In this document: positions 1-12,670 of the stretch, in pieces
How the letters are laid out: each line of letters starts with the position of its first letter
How positions within the stretch are numbered: the stretch's first letter is position 1
Assembly (NCBI GenBank): GCA_947359465.1
Contig: OX375875.1
Span: forward strand, 14,843,439 to 14,907,438
Reading direction: 5' to 3'
DNA: 64,000 bases
From: Metellina segmentata
Taxonomy: Eukaryota; Arthropoda; Arachnida; Araneae; Tetragnathidae
Notes under the pieces: generated by a model
Told to the model about the DNA's origin: nothing
Database searches by the model: none
What the model saw: only the letters and a program-made list of their open reading frames with translations
Made by a program: the position numbers and the translations under genes

Positions 1-195
1 ATCAACACTACCGTCATTGGTAACGGTCCGGGATCAAACTCGAAAGAACAGATCAGAGAGCAAAAGCCCATAATTTTGAACTGGGTCAGGCGACGAGGTC
101 ACCCCACTCTCAAAACTTCTACACTACGCCAACGTCTGAACATTTGAGGTCACGACAAATATAACGTGCACCAGCCCCATTTTACACGACTTTTA
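1..195 (-). repeat. tRNA-type SINE, 3' body fragment
   Basis: The segment matches the body of the complete SINE at 61.7-62.1 kb in the same orientation. Shared landmarks are the 'ggtccgggatc' block, 'taattttgaac' followed by a 'gacgaggtcaccccactct' stretch, and the 'acgtgcaccagcccc' block. No tRNA-like head with A and B boxes is recognisable here, and the element runs off the left edge of the window. It is diverged, so an old copy. Confidence 0.6.
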
Positions 196-559
196 GTTGG
201 ATTTGCTTAGAAGAAGAAAAAAAAATGGCACGAAATTTTTATCATACATTCCAAATTACGAATCTTCCACGTTATCTACAAATCCTGGACTTCGATTTTG
301 GATCCCCAATTGTTAAAATACATAATTACATATTCTGTATGTCAGTTTCAAACTCAGTTGTTATGTACGTTACTCCAGTACGACCTCTCCAAACAAAACA
401 ACCCCCCTCCAAAGCTTCCGTTTTAAAATTCCCTTTATTAGGGAATAGCTGCACACAACTATCACTCCCTGCAGCAGTAATATCGTCACACTTCCATGAC
501 CGATGCACCGAACGCTTTACGTAAATAATTTCCCTCTGTTCAAAGTTTCCGTAAACTGA

Positions 560-930
560 GAACCGAATGCCCCCCCCTCCCCCGAACTCGAGCAGGTCTT
601 GCGGCAGGTTACGCTTGGCCGTCCTTGTGTAGGGGTGGGATTAAAATGACATTAATTGGTAGGTCACAAATTAATTCTAAAACCCACTGCGTTGTTCCGT
701 GCCTCCCAAAATCTCGACGGATTATGCCGGAATCTGGGAAATGCGGTAGGATCGCCAGTGATTGAGTGAGGGACATAAAATAGCCCCGGAAAGTTAAAAT
801 GCCTAGCGGGGGAGTGAGGGAAATGAGTCGATTGCAGGCCCCGAGATTAATTATTCGTAAAATGCATTCTGGAGAAATAATAAAGACGCCTGTAAAACTG
901 GAAGGCGCTAAGTCCACGGTGGCGGAGAAG
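560..930. other. GC-richer block of unknown nature
   Basis: Base composition is clearly richer in G and C than the flanks. One minus-strand frame (917 to 609, 102 codons) stays open, but its translation resembles no family I know and has no clean splice frame. TAAT-rich patches (attaattggtag, gattaattattcg) recall homeodomain-type sites. It could be a conserved noncoding element, an exon or an old repeat; sequence alone does not decide. Confidence 0.25.
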
Positions 931-1757
931 TAATTTGTATTTTTGGAAAAGGGCTTCTGGAGTGTGGTGCGTGACTAGATATAAAGGTTTGATAAACAAT
1001 CTCGTTAAATATGAGGGATAATTTTTAAGACGCGTGTGTGAGCTGTCTTAGTTCCTAGTCATCTAATTAATTTTTTGGGCTTGGAAGCTGTTCATGTTGT
1101 TTAGTGCCATCTGTAGCTGTTCGAAATGGTACGCGAAAGAGTAGTGAACATTCTCGCCTTCTTGTTCTCCTTAACCGTCCTGTTTGTCTGACCATGAGTA
1201 AACCTGACCACGTCTGGATTTCGTCATCATATAACGAAATTGCCAATATCTTGATGCACGACATATATCGACGAAACCGCTTGGATGAATGGTTTAATAC
1301 TCCAAACAGATACTCCAAAACCTCTGAGGCACAGAAATGCACAAAATATTTATCTAACGTACTCGATGACAGTGAGATGGATGATTGAGTTGATAATACA
1401 CAATAGGATCTAGTCAAACTGGTAGTCAAAAATTCAAAATATGACATAAAGTTCTAAACAAGTGTAGAAATAACAAAGACGAGTATAAGTCCTAAGGATC
1501 CACGATGGCCTAGTAATTCATATTTTTGGAAAGTGGTTTCGGGTGTGGTGGCGTGACTAGGTGTAATAAGGTTTGATAAATAATCTCGTTAAATATGAGG
1601 GATACTTTTTACAATATATTATCTGGCCTAGTTCTTCGTCATATACTTATTTTTTTGGGAAAGGAAGCTGTTAATGTTATTTTGTTACATCTGTATCTGT
1701 TAAAAAATATTGTATAAATAGTAGAAAGAATGTTCAAATTCCTGTTCCTAACCACTC
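914..1757. repeat. direct duplication of about 250 bp
   Basis: Two diverged copies lie in the same orientation, about 914-1175 and 1500-1757. The best block is 'ggtttgataaacaatctcg' at 986 and its near copy at 1569, followed by 'ttaaatatgaggga'. Other shared blocks are the 'tttttggaaa' start and a 'ggaagctgtt(c/a)atgtt' block. A further 70-bp block around 1730-1805 (ggggtacctctttaggtgtg) recurs at 1880-1945. This looks like non-coding repeat DNA belonging to, or flanking, the Tc1 remnant downstream. Confidence 0.6.
1104..1388 (+). other. unidentified open frame, 94 codons
   Basis: The frame is open from 1104 to a TGA at 1386-1388 and contains an internal ATG at 1194. The later part (…EWFNTPNRYSKTSEAQKC…) reads like a plausible acidic C-terminus ending in DDSEMDD, but I recognise no domain. 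Its 5' third lies inside the duplicated 250-bp repeat, which argues for transposon-derived or chance origin. Confidence 0.15.
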
Positions 1758-1939
1758 TTCCTCGGGGTACCTCTTTAGGTGTGTAGGTGGTTCATGATCC
1801 CCAGGTACACTAGTGATATATTCTTTTCCGATGGAGCTTACTGCCTCTGGTAAAAATTGGACTCACGACCCCAGGAATGTTCACTTTCCTGTTCTTAACC
1901 GGGGTACATCTTTAGGTGTGTAGGGGGTTCCTGATCCCC

Positions 1940-2352
1940 ATGTACCCAGATAGCCGGACCCCTTTGGTAGTCATTTCTGGCACACTTACAGCAGAGCGGT
2001 ACGTACACAACATGCTACGACCGGTTATGTTACCGTTCTCATTGCGACACCCCGGACTTACTTTTCAACAAGATAATTCCACGCCACACACGACACGTCT
2101 TGCTATGAACTGTCTTCAAGCTTTCACAGAACCTCCTTGGCCAGCTAGGTCTACCTTACCTCTCTCCCATAGAGCAAATTTGTGACGTCATGGGAAGGCG
2201 ATTTCAACCATACCGGAATGTTAACCATTTAACCCGTCAGTTGGCGACAATTTGGCATGAAATTCCGCCGTACACCGTCCGGTAACCTTTTCAGTCTATG
2301 TCACACCAGCTGACAGCTAGCATCCAGGCCAGAGGTGGACCAGCACATTAAT
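1940..2352 (+). pseudogene. Tc1-type transposase, C-terminal remnant
   Basis: The translation shows the middle and end of a Tc1/mariner DDE transposase: GTLTAERYVHNMLRP, then LTFQQDNSTPHTTRLAM with the second catalytic Asp, then WPARS. A frameshift near 2160 moves the reading to SPIEQICDVMGRRF, which carries the catalytic Glu, and on to the AARGGPAH-like tail at about 2330-2350. The N-terminal helix-turn-helix part and the first Asp are not recognisable upstream. It is a dead fragment of a different subfamily from the copies at 4.7, 47 and 60 kb. Confidence 0.8.
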
Positions 2353-3645
2353 GACTTCCTCCCTTTGTTACGGTCAAACTCTGAAATAAACCGTTCAATT
2401 ATTCAGAAATTTTAATCATTTGTTTTTCTAGGAATGTTCTTCACATCCACCAATTTGTATCACAATCGGACAATCTTTGTGCGTCGATTTGGTTTTTGCT
2501 ATAGAGTGTATATCAAACTCTGTGGTTTTCAAAAATACATTTTCAATTTACTATCATTCTTTACGGAGGTACATTGATAACAAATAAAACATGCAGTGGC
2601 TAAGTATAGTAGGTTTTTACCAAAACGCGTTTTCACAGATAGAGATTTTTTTTGACATTCCTCTGATTTCGAACTGTCCCTACGTTTCAGGTTTAGTTGA
2701 TTGCCCCAAATTATCTGTTCAATAACCTTTTGTATATTGTATATAAATAACTACAAACGAGAAATGCATTGGTGGTTCCCAGTTAAGAAATTTTGGTTTA
2801 ATATGTTGCTTAACATATGCTCTTTTTTAAAAACAAATCGTGCGTTTAATTTTTTCTAGTTTTACAATTCTCTTCTAGTTTAGTTTATAATTCAACACAT
2901 TTTATTATTTACACATTAAACTTAAAGAAACGATAACGTGTAAATTAAAATAAAGACAATACATGAAAAATTAATCTTCAAGGGACCCATATATTTCTGC
3001 TAATGTTTTTAAACATTTTGAACTTGTGTTTTGCAATAACTTCAGCACAACTTTGGAACCAACTTTGTGTATAAAACCTTTAGTAAAAATCAAACATTCC
3101 GCTCAGATTTTATAAAAATGAGAAAATAACTTCATATGTTGGTACTGTCTCTTTAAGTGGCCTCTTTTGCTGGTGTCAGTTTTCGATATGCCAAATTTTT
3201 CTCATTATAAATTATTTCTTAGCGATGTACAATCGTTATCCCTTTGTTGCAATTCCACATTTGGAGTATAATAGCTTTTATTGTTTATGTTTACGAAGCT
3301 CCAAAATAACATTTCAGAGGCATTTACCGCTTTCCTAATTATTAGTTTTTACAATACCAGTCTTTATTGCAACTGTAATAAGCCTAGCTTTTAAAAAAAT
3401 CATAAAACATAAAAATATCAATGCGAAACGTTGCATTTTCACTAAAACAAAGTGGAAAGAATGTATGTATTAAAGTATGTGTGTATATGTTTTAAATGTT
3501 CCGATGTTTTATCCGTTTGAAGTGCATGCTTAGAATACTAACGATTTAATTTTTAAAGTAGGTATTATAATTATAATATTTTTTTTAAGTTTTTATTTAC
3601 TTAACAAAAAAGTATTTACTTTTTCTGAGGAAACTGGATACAGTA
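2353..3645. other. AT-rich DNA without identified features
   Basis: There are no long open frames and no recognisable repeat boundary. The first 150 bases probably still belong to the 3' part of the Tc1 remnant. The rest is low-complexity A/T-rich sequence. Confidence 0.4.
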
Positions 3646-4297
3646 TCTATATATATAATTCTTTTACGTGGCACGCAAAAGAGACGTTATTTGTTTTCGC
3701 GTTTTGGCAACATTGTACGAGTCTTTGTTTATCCCAAAGCCTCGCGCTTCAATTGAATTTATAGCGTTATCGGATGAAATTTTATTGAAAAAAAAAGGAA
3801 TTTTAGTTGAGCTGTTGCAGTAAATAATAGAAATCAAAGAAAACGGAGGATCTTTTCATAGTCATTTTAAAAAAAGGTTCGTTTCGGGGCAAACTATTAT
3901 AGTTCAACAAGACGCTTGCATTACAACTTTCGACAACAAACTCAATGAAAAAGCGTGGGTGGCTCGAGTACTGGGTAAATGTACACACAACCAACATGCT
4001 GGGTTTTCAATTTCCAAATCAACGCTCCCATTTCGAGTCAAAATTTGCTCAAAGTTTCCATTTGAATTCTGATTCCAGAGGTACTGTAAATATCTTTTCT
4101 GAAAAAAAGCCTAAAATTTAGATTTGAAAAATATTTTTTTGGAATATCATATTTTGTAAACAATTCCTTCTGCTAGGACACTTGTCTTCATTGATGCGAG
4201 CGAAGCGAGCATAAGTTCGCGCAGCGAACCAATGAGGATTGCGAAGCAATCCTCTCGGGGTTGGCGAGCGTTAGCGAGCAGGGGACGGGCCCCCTAG
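3646..4297 (+). mobile_element. Non-autonomous Helitron, family A, 652 bp
   Basis: The left end is A|TCTATATATATAATTC followed by 'acgtggcacgcaaaagagacg'-type sequence. The right end is CTAG|T, directly preceded by a GC hairpin (gggg-acgg-gcccc). TC at the 5' end, CTRR at the 3' end, a terminal hairpin and insertion between A and T are Helitron hallmarks. The copy at 53.7 kb shares the first 60 bases and the whole tail. There is no Rep/helicase coding capacity. The last 110 bases hold GNA-loop mini-hairpins, for example 'gaggattgc-gaa-gcaatcctc' near 4235-4255. Confidence 0.8.
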
Positions 4298-4420
4298 TAT
4301 ATATAAATATGCTAGAAGACACATTAAATGTCTGAAATAATCACTCTTCCCGCTTACAAGCTTTTCCAAATTCATATAAACAAAATGTTTGACTGAAGAA
4401 CAATATTAGAAGTGAGTTAT

Positions 4421-4460
4421 CAAAGTTATATATATATATATATAGATATATATAGATACA
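4421..4460. repeat. TA microsatellite
   Basis: An imperfect (TA)n tract with interspersed 'gata' units. Confidence 0.8.
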
Positions 4461-4600
4461 TATTATTTGTAAATCAAGAAGACAATGGCCTGCAATTCAA
4501 TATGCAATACTGTATCGAAAATATTTATGAAAGTATTTTTAGAGTTCATATAAAAACCTAGATTACTAGTGTAAATTTTAAAATAATATACACTAATCTA

Positions 4601-5146
4601 CTGCAATAATGGACCGGATAGCAAGATATGATGGTGTAAGGGAAATAATACAAGCATTAAAAGGGGGATGGTTCCCCACGTGCTGCAATTACACTTGGAA
4701 CCTTTTTGGGCATACTTTCAACAAGGTTACACAGCTATGTATATTTGTGTCCATTCCTGCCGCAAGAATGTCGACAGCTCAGCTGTAGATTTCGGACGTG
4801 GTTCCCTGGTCCGTAAGCGTCGTTCTAACTCGTCCCATAAATGTTCTATGCGGTTTAGGTTGGTACTCTGTGCAGGCCAAGGAAGACGTGTTACATCCAT
4901 ATCTCGATAGCACTGATTGAAAGAGGCTGAAACATGACAGTGACCGTTGTCGTCCAGGAAGTAACATTCGTCCATTCCATAAAATTGTCAGAGAGTAGGT
5001 AGAAACTGATTATCCAATATGTTCAAGTAGGCATCGGCTTTCAATTGACCAGGATCAACATGTAAAGGTCCCAGACCTTACAAGTAGCCATACAAACAAG
5101 TAGTCGGGTTTTATTCGAATCCGCGGCGCCCGTTCCATTATTGTAG
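4601..5146 (-). mobile_element. Tc1-type deletion derivative, 546 bp
   Basis: Short terminal inverted repeats CTGCAATAATGG (4601) and, read on the other strand, CTACAATAATGG (ending 5146) enclose the last third of a Tc1 transposase on the minus strand. Visible motifs are GLGPLHVDPG, AYLNILDN, FYGMDECYFLDDN with the second catalytic Asp, and IEHLWDELERRLR with the catalytic Glu 34 residues later. A stop codon breaks the frame before QFYGMD. The helix-turn-helix half is absent. The copy at 47.0 kb begins at the same point, so the deletion predates amplification. Confidence 0.75.
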
Positions 5147-7293
5147 GGGAGTGTATGTAAATGAAAGAGATAATATAGAAACATATATAATTTTCAATTG
5201 CAATTGATATCAACTGAATTTCAACTTTTTAAAGTTAATTCGTTTCCTGTCCTTCCTATTATGTTACCGTGATGATATAAGCGATCCAATATGTTGAGTT
5301 CATTTTTATTATTATTCTAACCCTTTGTATTTAGATTCCAACTTAAGCAGGTAAGGGTATTAACTTACTTTGATTAAGTTTGAAAATAAATTTATTGCAT
5401 TGTAGCATCGTGACCGACGTTATCATGTTTAATTTGGAGTTAATTTAAAGCTAAATGTAGTACATCAAAATACATTTATTTGACGAGTAGACCATCCAAT
5501 TTAATAACAAGTTATAATCGGGATATTATGGTCTTAACTCTAAATCGTAATTAACAGTCATGGACATAATATAGAGTCGAGTCAAACTATTATGACCACT
5601 GCTTACGACATCAGTAGCGCGCCCATGTAATAGAATTTCGTTCCATGGAAATTAAATATACATCACGAAGCGTCTAGAGAAATACTGGTAGCTAATCGCA
5701 TATGGTTTTATTAAAAAGTGTTTTTTTTATTGGAAAAAATGTACTCAAAAAGTACTTGTCTCCCTGAAACTGGATCTAGGAATAAAATAGAGTGATTCGA
5801 TTTGAAACTGCATGTAAGTTCGAGCAAAGAAAATTTAAATTTTTTTAAGGGGAAGAATTTCTGTTAGAAAATATTTGCGCATTCGTTTGCAAAACAGATT
5901 AAATAATGTCTGTAGTTGTGGTAGATGTTCGAGGTTACTTATTTAAGGGTTAATAATATTATCGCAGTTGCGTGTGTAAACGTTTCTCAAAATCAACGAT
6001 TTTTCGTTAAATAGAATTAAGTCAAATCGGTTCTCTAACCTTTTTTAATGGTATGCAATTAACTCTGTTTTGACTTCAATTTTAAAGCAAGTTTTGTTTT
6101 ATTTCAATGCCACTAATTAGAATTTTCAAGAAAAACATATTTGCTTCGAAAGAAAGCAATAATAAATTTCGTACGAAATCGTACTTTTCCCCTTATTTTA
6201 ATGAAATTAAGAAATACCAAACCCCAGTGCAAAAGTGACAAAAATATTGCTATAAGAACTGTTAGTGCACTATTAACTGTAGATATTTTCATGAATTTAG
6301 TTACCGTAATTTTACGTAATTTAGAAATCGACATTCCATAATTGCTCGAAAATTCGAAACATTTTTAGTGAAATAATTTTTATATCAGGGTTGAAATGTA
6401 ACTGAAATTCATGGATGAATATTGCATGTGTACATAGATGGCTCCAAAAAAATTAAAGATTATAAAAATGTGGCATTGGAGTTGAGACGATAATGTTTCG
6501 GTAAATGTTAAGGAATATTTGTATTTTGTAAATCAATAACAGTGATTATATCTATCTTTTTTTTCAATTAGAGTTTACCAATCGAATCACTGGTTATTTT
6601 AAACTATAGGTAAACGATAGTAAATTAGTTTTATCTAAAAGATATTTCCCGTTATTAAAAGAGATAATACTAAATATACATACATTTTTCACTTGCGTAT
6701 TAGATTCACAAATCGACGTATTTTGCAATATAAATCAACAGTTACAGGATCCATCCACCGATTTTACCGCATAACTTAATTATGCTTATAGAGCTTTGGA
6801 GTTAAATAAAATTGGTTGTCAGAGCTCGTCTATCTGATGAAATTATTCAACAGTTTGATTACAGAAGGCAAAAAGAGATCTGGAAGATAAAAACCAGTGC
6901 TGGAAAGAAAATACGAACCAACTCAAAAATAAATTTAAACACCAAAAACATTGTATCGCCTTTCAACAAGAGAATAGGATGTAATGGAAGTGTACTTTCC
7001 AGTGCTAATTAATTTAACAGAACTTATAAGTAGATATTTTCTCAAGCATTTTATTGGAAATAAAATTTAACACTAGTATACGAAACATACACGAAATGCT
7101 GTTCTACATTTCCAACTAAATTGGTTTTATTTTTAGGTATGAAATGTGTACATATTTGTATGTGAATAGAGCATTAATTACAAATGGATTGATACAAATC
7201 ATCAACCTTGCCATCAATTTTTATTAGCAAATGAGAAAATTTAACGCAGATGATATAAGTGGGTCTGCTAGTTCAAAAAAAACCGCCATGGCA
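5147..7293. other. AT-rich DNA; one possible transposon-end fragment
   Basis: Mostly low-complexity AT sequence. About 5560-5660 is less AT-rich and carries a 'caaactattatgaccactgc' stretch that resembles a Tc1/mariner terminal region, but no partner end was found. A 66-codon frame at 6812-7012 has no recognisable similarity. Confidence 0.3.
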
Positions 7294-7799
7294 TCTCTAC
7301 TATTATAAAATGTAGTGTTTCTCTGTGTCTCTTTGTCCTGTAAACAGTGTCATGACGAATCTATGGCACTTACAATAAAGAAATTTGGTACACAGGTAGT
7401 CCAAATATTTTGCGATTTTTGAGATGCGCTCTCCGGAATTTCAAAATTTAATCAAAAACATTTTCAAATTAATTTATTAGTTTTTTTCACCTTTCGTTCT
7501 TTTCCGGAATGTAACGTCACCCCTATCTCGAAAGAAGAAGAAAAATAGTTTGCGATTTTCGACCGCTTTCGTCCTAATACATTTGGAACCACATCAAGTT
7601 TTTCGAATCTAGTGTGTTTTGATTTACGTTGTTGATATAGCCACTTCTAGGCCATCACGGCGTTGCCTGTGGAGTTTGTTTGCGGAGCAAACCAAATGGA
7701 AATATGTTGTATTCACTGGGGATTAGTGAGCAGCAGTCACACCTAACCCCAAGAAAAGAACTGTCAAGGGCATCGCCATGCTGACCACGCAGTGGCTAG
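7294..7799 (+). mobile_element. Non-autonomous Helitron, family B, 506 bp
   Basis: The 5' end is A|TCTCTACTATTATAAAATG and the 3' end is CTAG|T. The terminal hairpin runs straight into CTAG: gaccac-gcagtggctag. Internal landmarks 'gacgaatctatggcactta' and 'aaatttggtacacaggtagt' recur in the copies at 16.9 and 19.2 kb. A 'gtttgc-gga-gcaaac' mini-hairpin lies at 7678-7692. It has no coding capacity. Confidence 0.8.
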
Positions 7800-8099
7800 T
7801 TGTGACAATAAATTTAAACCGAAGGCTGTTTCTATGGGGAAAGGAGGATTACAGCAATCCTCACTGTAATCGTATGAAGTATTACTCTTTTTTAATGGCA
7901 ATATCAATTGGTATATTTATTAAGCCTGTGTTTTCTGGAGACTTCGAAACGGTAGCTTTGAAGATTCCGTTTTCAGATCGGTGTATACTTTTAGAAACTG
8001 ATTCATAATTCACATATACTTTATTTCCGACGATATATTGTAATGAAAATAAATTAAATTTGTGGTGTTTTAAAACAGAGTAAACTGTTAGTTCTTATA

Positions 8100-8330
8100 C
8101 CTTCATGGAGGTTGTCTCGTCGAAATATCTATTCATTAAGAACGACTGACCTTACCGTGACAGATGAAATACATCGTCACTTGAAAAACAAGTAGACCAG
8201 ATCTTCATAACGCCATCTTAAAAAACTCGATCGTATCTTGACAAAGACACATTTCGTCAGGATCACAATTGGTCAGATATTGATAGACGAGATATCTCAT
8301 TGTGGGGTTAAAGTAGAGTTCCTGAAATTA
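8100..8330. repeat. Diverged relative of the GAGATATCTC palindromic repeat
   Basis: The segment contains 'gatagacgagatatctca', 'acatttcgtcaggatc' and 'ggttgtctcgtc', words also present in the three-arm palindrome at 9.5 kb and near 14.5 and 27.6 kb. A minus-strand frame (8319 to about 8205) is open after a 3' splice-like site, but it lies in repeat sequence and is probably chance. Confidence 0.4.
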
Positions 8331-9511
8331 AAAAAATCATCCATCGTTACTTGGGTAGCGTTCAAAGTGAAGCAAATATAAAGATAACGTTCGTTAACGA
8401 ATTACGACTTCTGCATATAATTCATGTGTATAAAATTAATTTTAATGAAAACTAGTCTTCACGTACCAAGTTTCCACTCATTGGGTCCCCATGTTTCAGG
8501 ATTATGAACATGGAAGCTTGGAAGTCCCTAGTGATGAATTAGTTTCTTAGAAATAGTTATTAATATTTCATAACCTCCCAATCACTTTGATATTTTTAAA
8601 TGTGTTACTATTAAAGAACAGAAATGAAATATATGCTATAAGTTAGGAAAATGTGGAGTTAATAGTAATTGCTGTAAACTTCAATATCTAATTGGGCTTA
8701 AAATTTTTATTTACAATATTTTTAACAGTTTTATTTACATTTCCCCTCCAAAAGTAATAGAAAAACCCGGGACAGAACGGAACACTTAACATTTAACAAG
8801 CTGTAAAAAATAAAACATAAATCCGAAAATGCTGAAACTAAAGAAAAACAATTCTTGTTCTTGAAGAAATTACATTCTTGTTTTTTTAATTTGTAATATT
8901 CATTCCTGAAAAATATAATATAAAAAACGATAGTAAAAAAAATCCTAAGTAAGTCGAAATAGTCCGTTCTGCCTCATGACAGGGGTAGAACGGAACCACA
9001 ATATTTACACATATAAAGTTTATTTTAACTTCTCTTTTTTCACTCCTATAACTACTATCTTTTTGCCTGTAAAACATATTTAAGTAAAATATTGTTAAAA
9101 GGAACACCAGATAAAGTTCAGTCGATGTTTTCTTATTTTCACACATTGACTTATATAAAAATATTCTTCTAACTTTAGTTCAAAAGGAAATTAAATGAAA
9201 CCAATTAGCTTAGTTTTATTTTAGTTGAAAAGTTCTTACAAATTTAAAAATATATTGATTAATTAATAGATGAAATAATAATCACTTAATTATTTGCATA
9301 GTTCGCAAACAAAAATTGCTTCGTCGTTTGAGGGTCCAGGCTCTGATATTTGGATCTATAAATCGGTAGGAACTGATGGTAAGATGTCATCATCAATGAA
9401 AATGTCTGATGTAGAGTGGAACCCTAGACCATTCTACTTCGATCCATTCTGTTTCTGTAATTATAAAATAACCGACCAGATCTTGATGATGTCAGTATAA
9501 ATAAATCGGTA

Positions 9512-9734
9512 ATGCCCTGAGGACAAAATGTCTCCTCATTATCAAAATTTGCTAGATCTTGATGGACGAGATATCTCGTCGGGAACACTTGGAGGATATC
9601 TCGTCCATCAAGATCTAGCAAATTTTGTCAATGAGGAGACATTTCGTCCTCAGGCATGAGGACGAAATGTCTCCTCATTGACAAAATTTGCTAGATCTTG
9701 ATGGACGAGATATCTCGTCGGAAACACTTGGAGG
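9512..9734. repeat. Three-arm palindromic repeat (forward-reverse-forward)
   Basis: A unit of about 63 bases occurs forward (9512-9595), inverted (9595-9657) and forward again (9656-9734). The second and third units form a perfect inverted repeat: arms 9595-9652 and 9657-9714, 58 bp each, separated by only four bases. Each unit contains the 16-bp palindrome gacgagatatctcgtc or its half. First and second units differ at a few positions. The DNA could extrude as a long hairpin. It is probably a MITE-like foldback element. Confidence 0.9.
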
Positions 9735-11158
9735 GTTAAAACTCCATAACAATGGGTATATTTTTCATTTTTAATTCTCAATTATGGCGTTAAGAGCTTG
9801 GTTTAATATTCCGAAATATAAATGAAACCATTTTTATGTGCTACATGTGAAAACGAAGACGTTCTATAATAGAGCACAACTCCATGTTTCTGGAACAATA
9901 GAATGGGTGTCAGCATCATGGAAACGAAATAAATAAATAAACTCTGTTTTGTTAAATTGCTTTAATATGTATTGTCACAAAGAAATAAAATCGTGATGCT
10001 ATATAATTTCAGTTTGTTTGAAAAGACAGCACAATATAGCTGAAAAGAATGGAACTATAACAAAAAACATCTGATAAAATTATAAATAGCTTTTAATATT
10101 GAATTATTTGATGAGATGTTTCTGGTTCTATCTCTATGATGAATTTTCCAAAAGTATAAATTTTGCTAAAAATAGTTATGGAAGTATATACAGTCTAAAT
10201 TCAAAAATAGAATGGTGGTTTTGAACCAGGAGTATTTTTGTATTCTTTAGGTATTTATGTGAGTCAATGATTATATTTTATCGCTTACACAGTTCGGCAC
10301 GTAGCAATATTTCAGACTTTCATCCATTTTCACGAACCCTAACAAAAATATCAACTTTACATTTTGTTAGGGTTTTGTTTGGTATTGTAAAAGATAAAAT
10401 AAAAAGAACCATATTTATAGAGATTAATACTTGAAATAAATCTGAAAGTAAGTTTCATTATTTTTTTTAAACTTTGATTCCTGAATATATTCGGTTTATT
10501 TAATTTTAAAACCGGATATCTCGAAATGGGGTTTTAGCTCTATTAAAATATTGACTACATATTGTATGGGAGATAAACATAACAAAATATCAGCCTTGCA
10601 GGATTCTTAATCCTCTGAACTTCGCTAGATTTCCCATTGGTACAGTACTGTTTTTACTCCACAACACACTTTATGACTAAATAAAAGCATTTTTCTAATG
10701 AATTCGAGTATATTTTAACCTTTAAAATATTCTATTTGTCTTTTCTTATGAATATAATCTTTCTTTTTAACGATTCTACTGGTCTTTTATTAAGAAAGTT
10801 ATATGGTAGTTGGTCCAAATATCGCATATCCTAACTATTTATCTGTAGATCAGCCTCTTGTATTGGTAAATTGAGCTAGAAACTAAATGAATATCACTAG
10901 GAATATTCTACTTCAGTTTTCATATACATTCTTTACTTATGTCAGTTTAAGTTAGTTAGTACAACTTCAAAAAGTTTCCCTTAAGAATTTTCAAGAGTGT
11001 TTTCCCAATAGGGCCTACTCTTGTTCCTATTACCACCCACCAGGCGAAATAAGGAGCTACCATTAAAAACGAGTTGCTAGTAGAGCATACATATCTACCT
11101 TTGGTATTGAATGTACTTTCAAGTCATATAAACAAAATTATGATTTGGAAACACTTAC
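9735..11158. other. AT-rich DNA with one strong hairpin
   Basis: No coding sequence seen. At 10335-10374 a perfect 13-bp stem (aaccctaacaaaa / ttttgttagggtt) encloses a 14-base loop. Confidence 0.5.
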
Positions 11159-11270
11159 CTGGATATATTCCCTGAATGCATTGGAGACAAAAAATCCGTT
11201 GATAACAGCATTAAATACTTCAGACGCAATAATGTTGTTGATATAACTGATAGGAAATTTTTCGATGGCG
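11159..11270 (-). CDS. Candidate internal exon of an unidentified host gene
   Basis: On the minus strand an open segment of 37 codons runs from a 3' splice-like site (cactcgtag before 11270) to a consensus 5' splice site, CAG|GTAAGTG, with GT at 11157-11158. Its translation begins AIEKFPISYINNIIASEV and ends with NAFREYIQ, and looks like genuine helical protein rather than AT noise. An alternative start at 11287 also keeps the frame. The exon enters one base into a codon and leaves at a codon boundary. This entry phase fits the candidate exon at 26,459-26,510 upstream on the same strand. I could not assign a family. Confidence 0.35.
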
Positions 11271-11289
11271 CTACGAGTGGTAAAACGCT

Positions 11290-12670
11290 AGACCGTCAAG
11301 GTAACTACATAAACTCATAGATGTCGCTCATAGTAGCTTGAAAACACTAGTAGGCGATATTAAGCACAGAGGCGATATTTGGAACACCTACTGTTCCTCT
11401 TTAGAATAATTAGGTTAGTTTCCTTCTTTCTTTGAATACAACTCTTTGTGATAATTCTATTGACCTTTTCCTAGGAGTAGAATCATTCGTCAATACTTTA
11501 TTGTTCCGTTACTTAGAATATAATCGTTATAAAATATAATTGTACATCTGCTTAGTACATGATCAATCCTTTGGAAATATTTTATTGCTAATTTCTTTAG
11601 AATATAATCCTGTGGAAATATTCTCTATCTACTTTTCAAGATGATTAAAAGTCATGCAAGGAATACTACAAGTTGCAAGGGGAACAATGGATGAGAATAC
11701 CTCTGAGGACGAAACACGTTTAACGTAATGCTATAGCAAATCTAAACATTTTTAAAATGCATTAAACACAAATTAATTATACCACTAGAATACATTTGAA
11801 CGTTGGTAAAGAAGTGATGTTATAGTCAGATAAATTTGTAATAACCTTAAAGCTATTTATAAAATTTCTAAGAATATTTTAATCAGAAACAAAATAATTT
11901 TAAAGATGCAAATGCAATATTTCTTTATCTTTTAATATATTCTTATCCCCAAATGTTGAATATAATTTTGTCTTTGTAACTAAAATGCATAGAAATTAAA
12001 ATAACATTCAATAAGGAAGTGATTTTATACATGATATAAAAATATGATGGAAATGCTGTATAATGTTTTATACCTTCACAGCACATTACCGTTTACGATT
12101 TGCATTAAATAATTAACATATACTAAACAGCTCATTAACATTTAAAGTACATCACCAATGCAGCAAAGAAGTCTGCATGAATGTATTCAGGCTTATCACT
12201 CAATACATTTTCCCGACTAAATTTGAGAATTTTCATACATCCACCAAAGTATTCTCAAAAGTGAGGTATCCTAAAACAATTTTAATGATAAACGCAAGAG
12301 AATAATTATACTAGAGTCTTATAATATTCCCGTTAAATTATGTATTTTATGTAAAGTTGCTCATTAAAAGTTTCTAGAGAACAAATTACTTCAACATAAC
12401 AGCATTATTATCCAATGGTATTATTTACTAGATATTGTGTGTGTGATCTGGTAAATACTAAACTTAATTACTCGAAAAAACATACTTCAGTATAATTTAA
12501 TAACGATAAATAATATTTGAAAATTTTTAATCCCTTTAACAGTATTATTTCCGATTTCTTTTAGTTGTTGTCAATGTAATATTTCGCTTGATGCATTTTG
12601 TTTTCCAACATCGCTCACCAAGAAATATTTGAATATTTCATTTTGTATACAATGGATAAGATTATTTGTA
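11290..12670. other. AT-rich DNA without identified features
   Basis: No open frame, repeat boundary or RNA gene recognised. A short stretch at 11660-11720 is slightly less AT-rich. Confidence 0.4.

Noticed and set aside
3803..3997. 64-codon minus-strand frame
   Set aside because: Inside a non-autonomous Helitron and unrelated to Rep or helicase.
8205..8319. Minus-strand open frame after a 3' splice-like site, phase-compatible with the 11.2-kb candidate exon
   Set aside because: It lies in a copy of the dispersed GAGATATCTC repeat, so the open frame is most likely chance.
8500..8550. Short open segment (16 codons and a stop) after 'atgtttcag' on the plus strand
   Set aside because: Too short to support as a terminal exon without partners.
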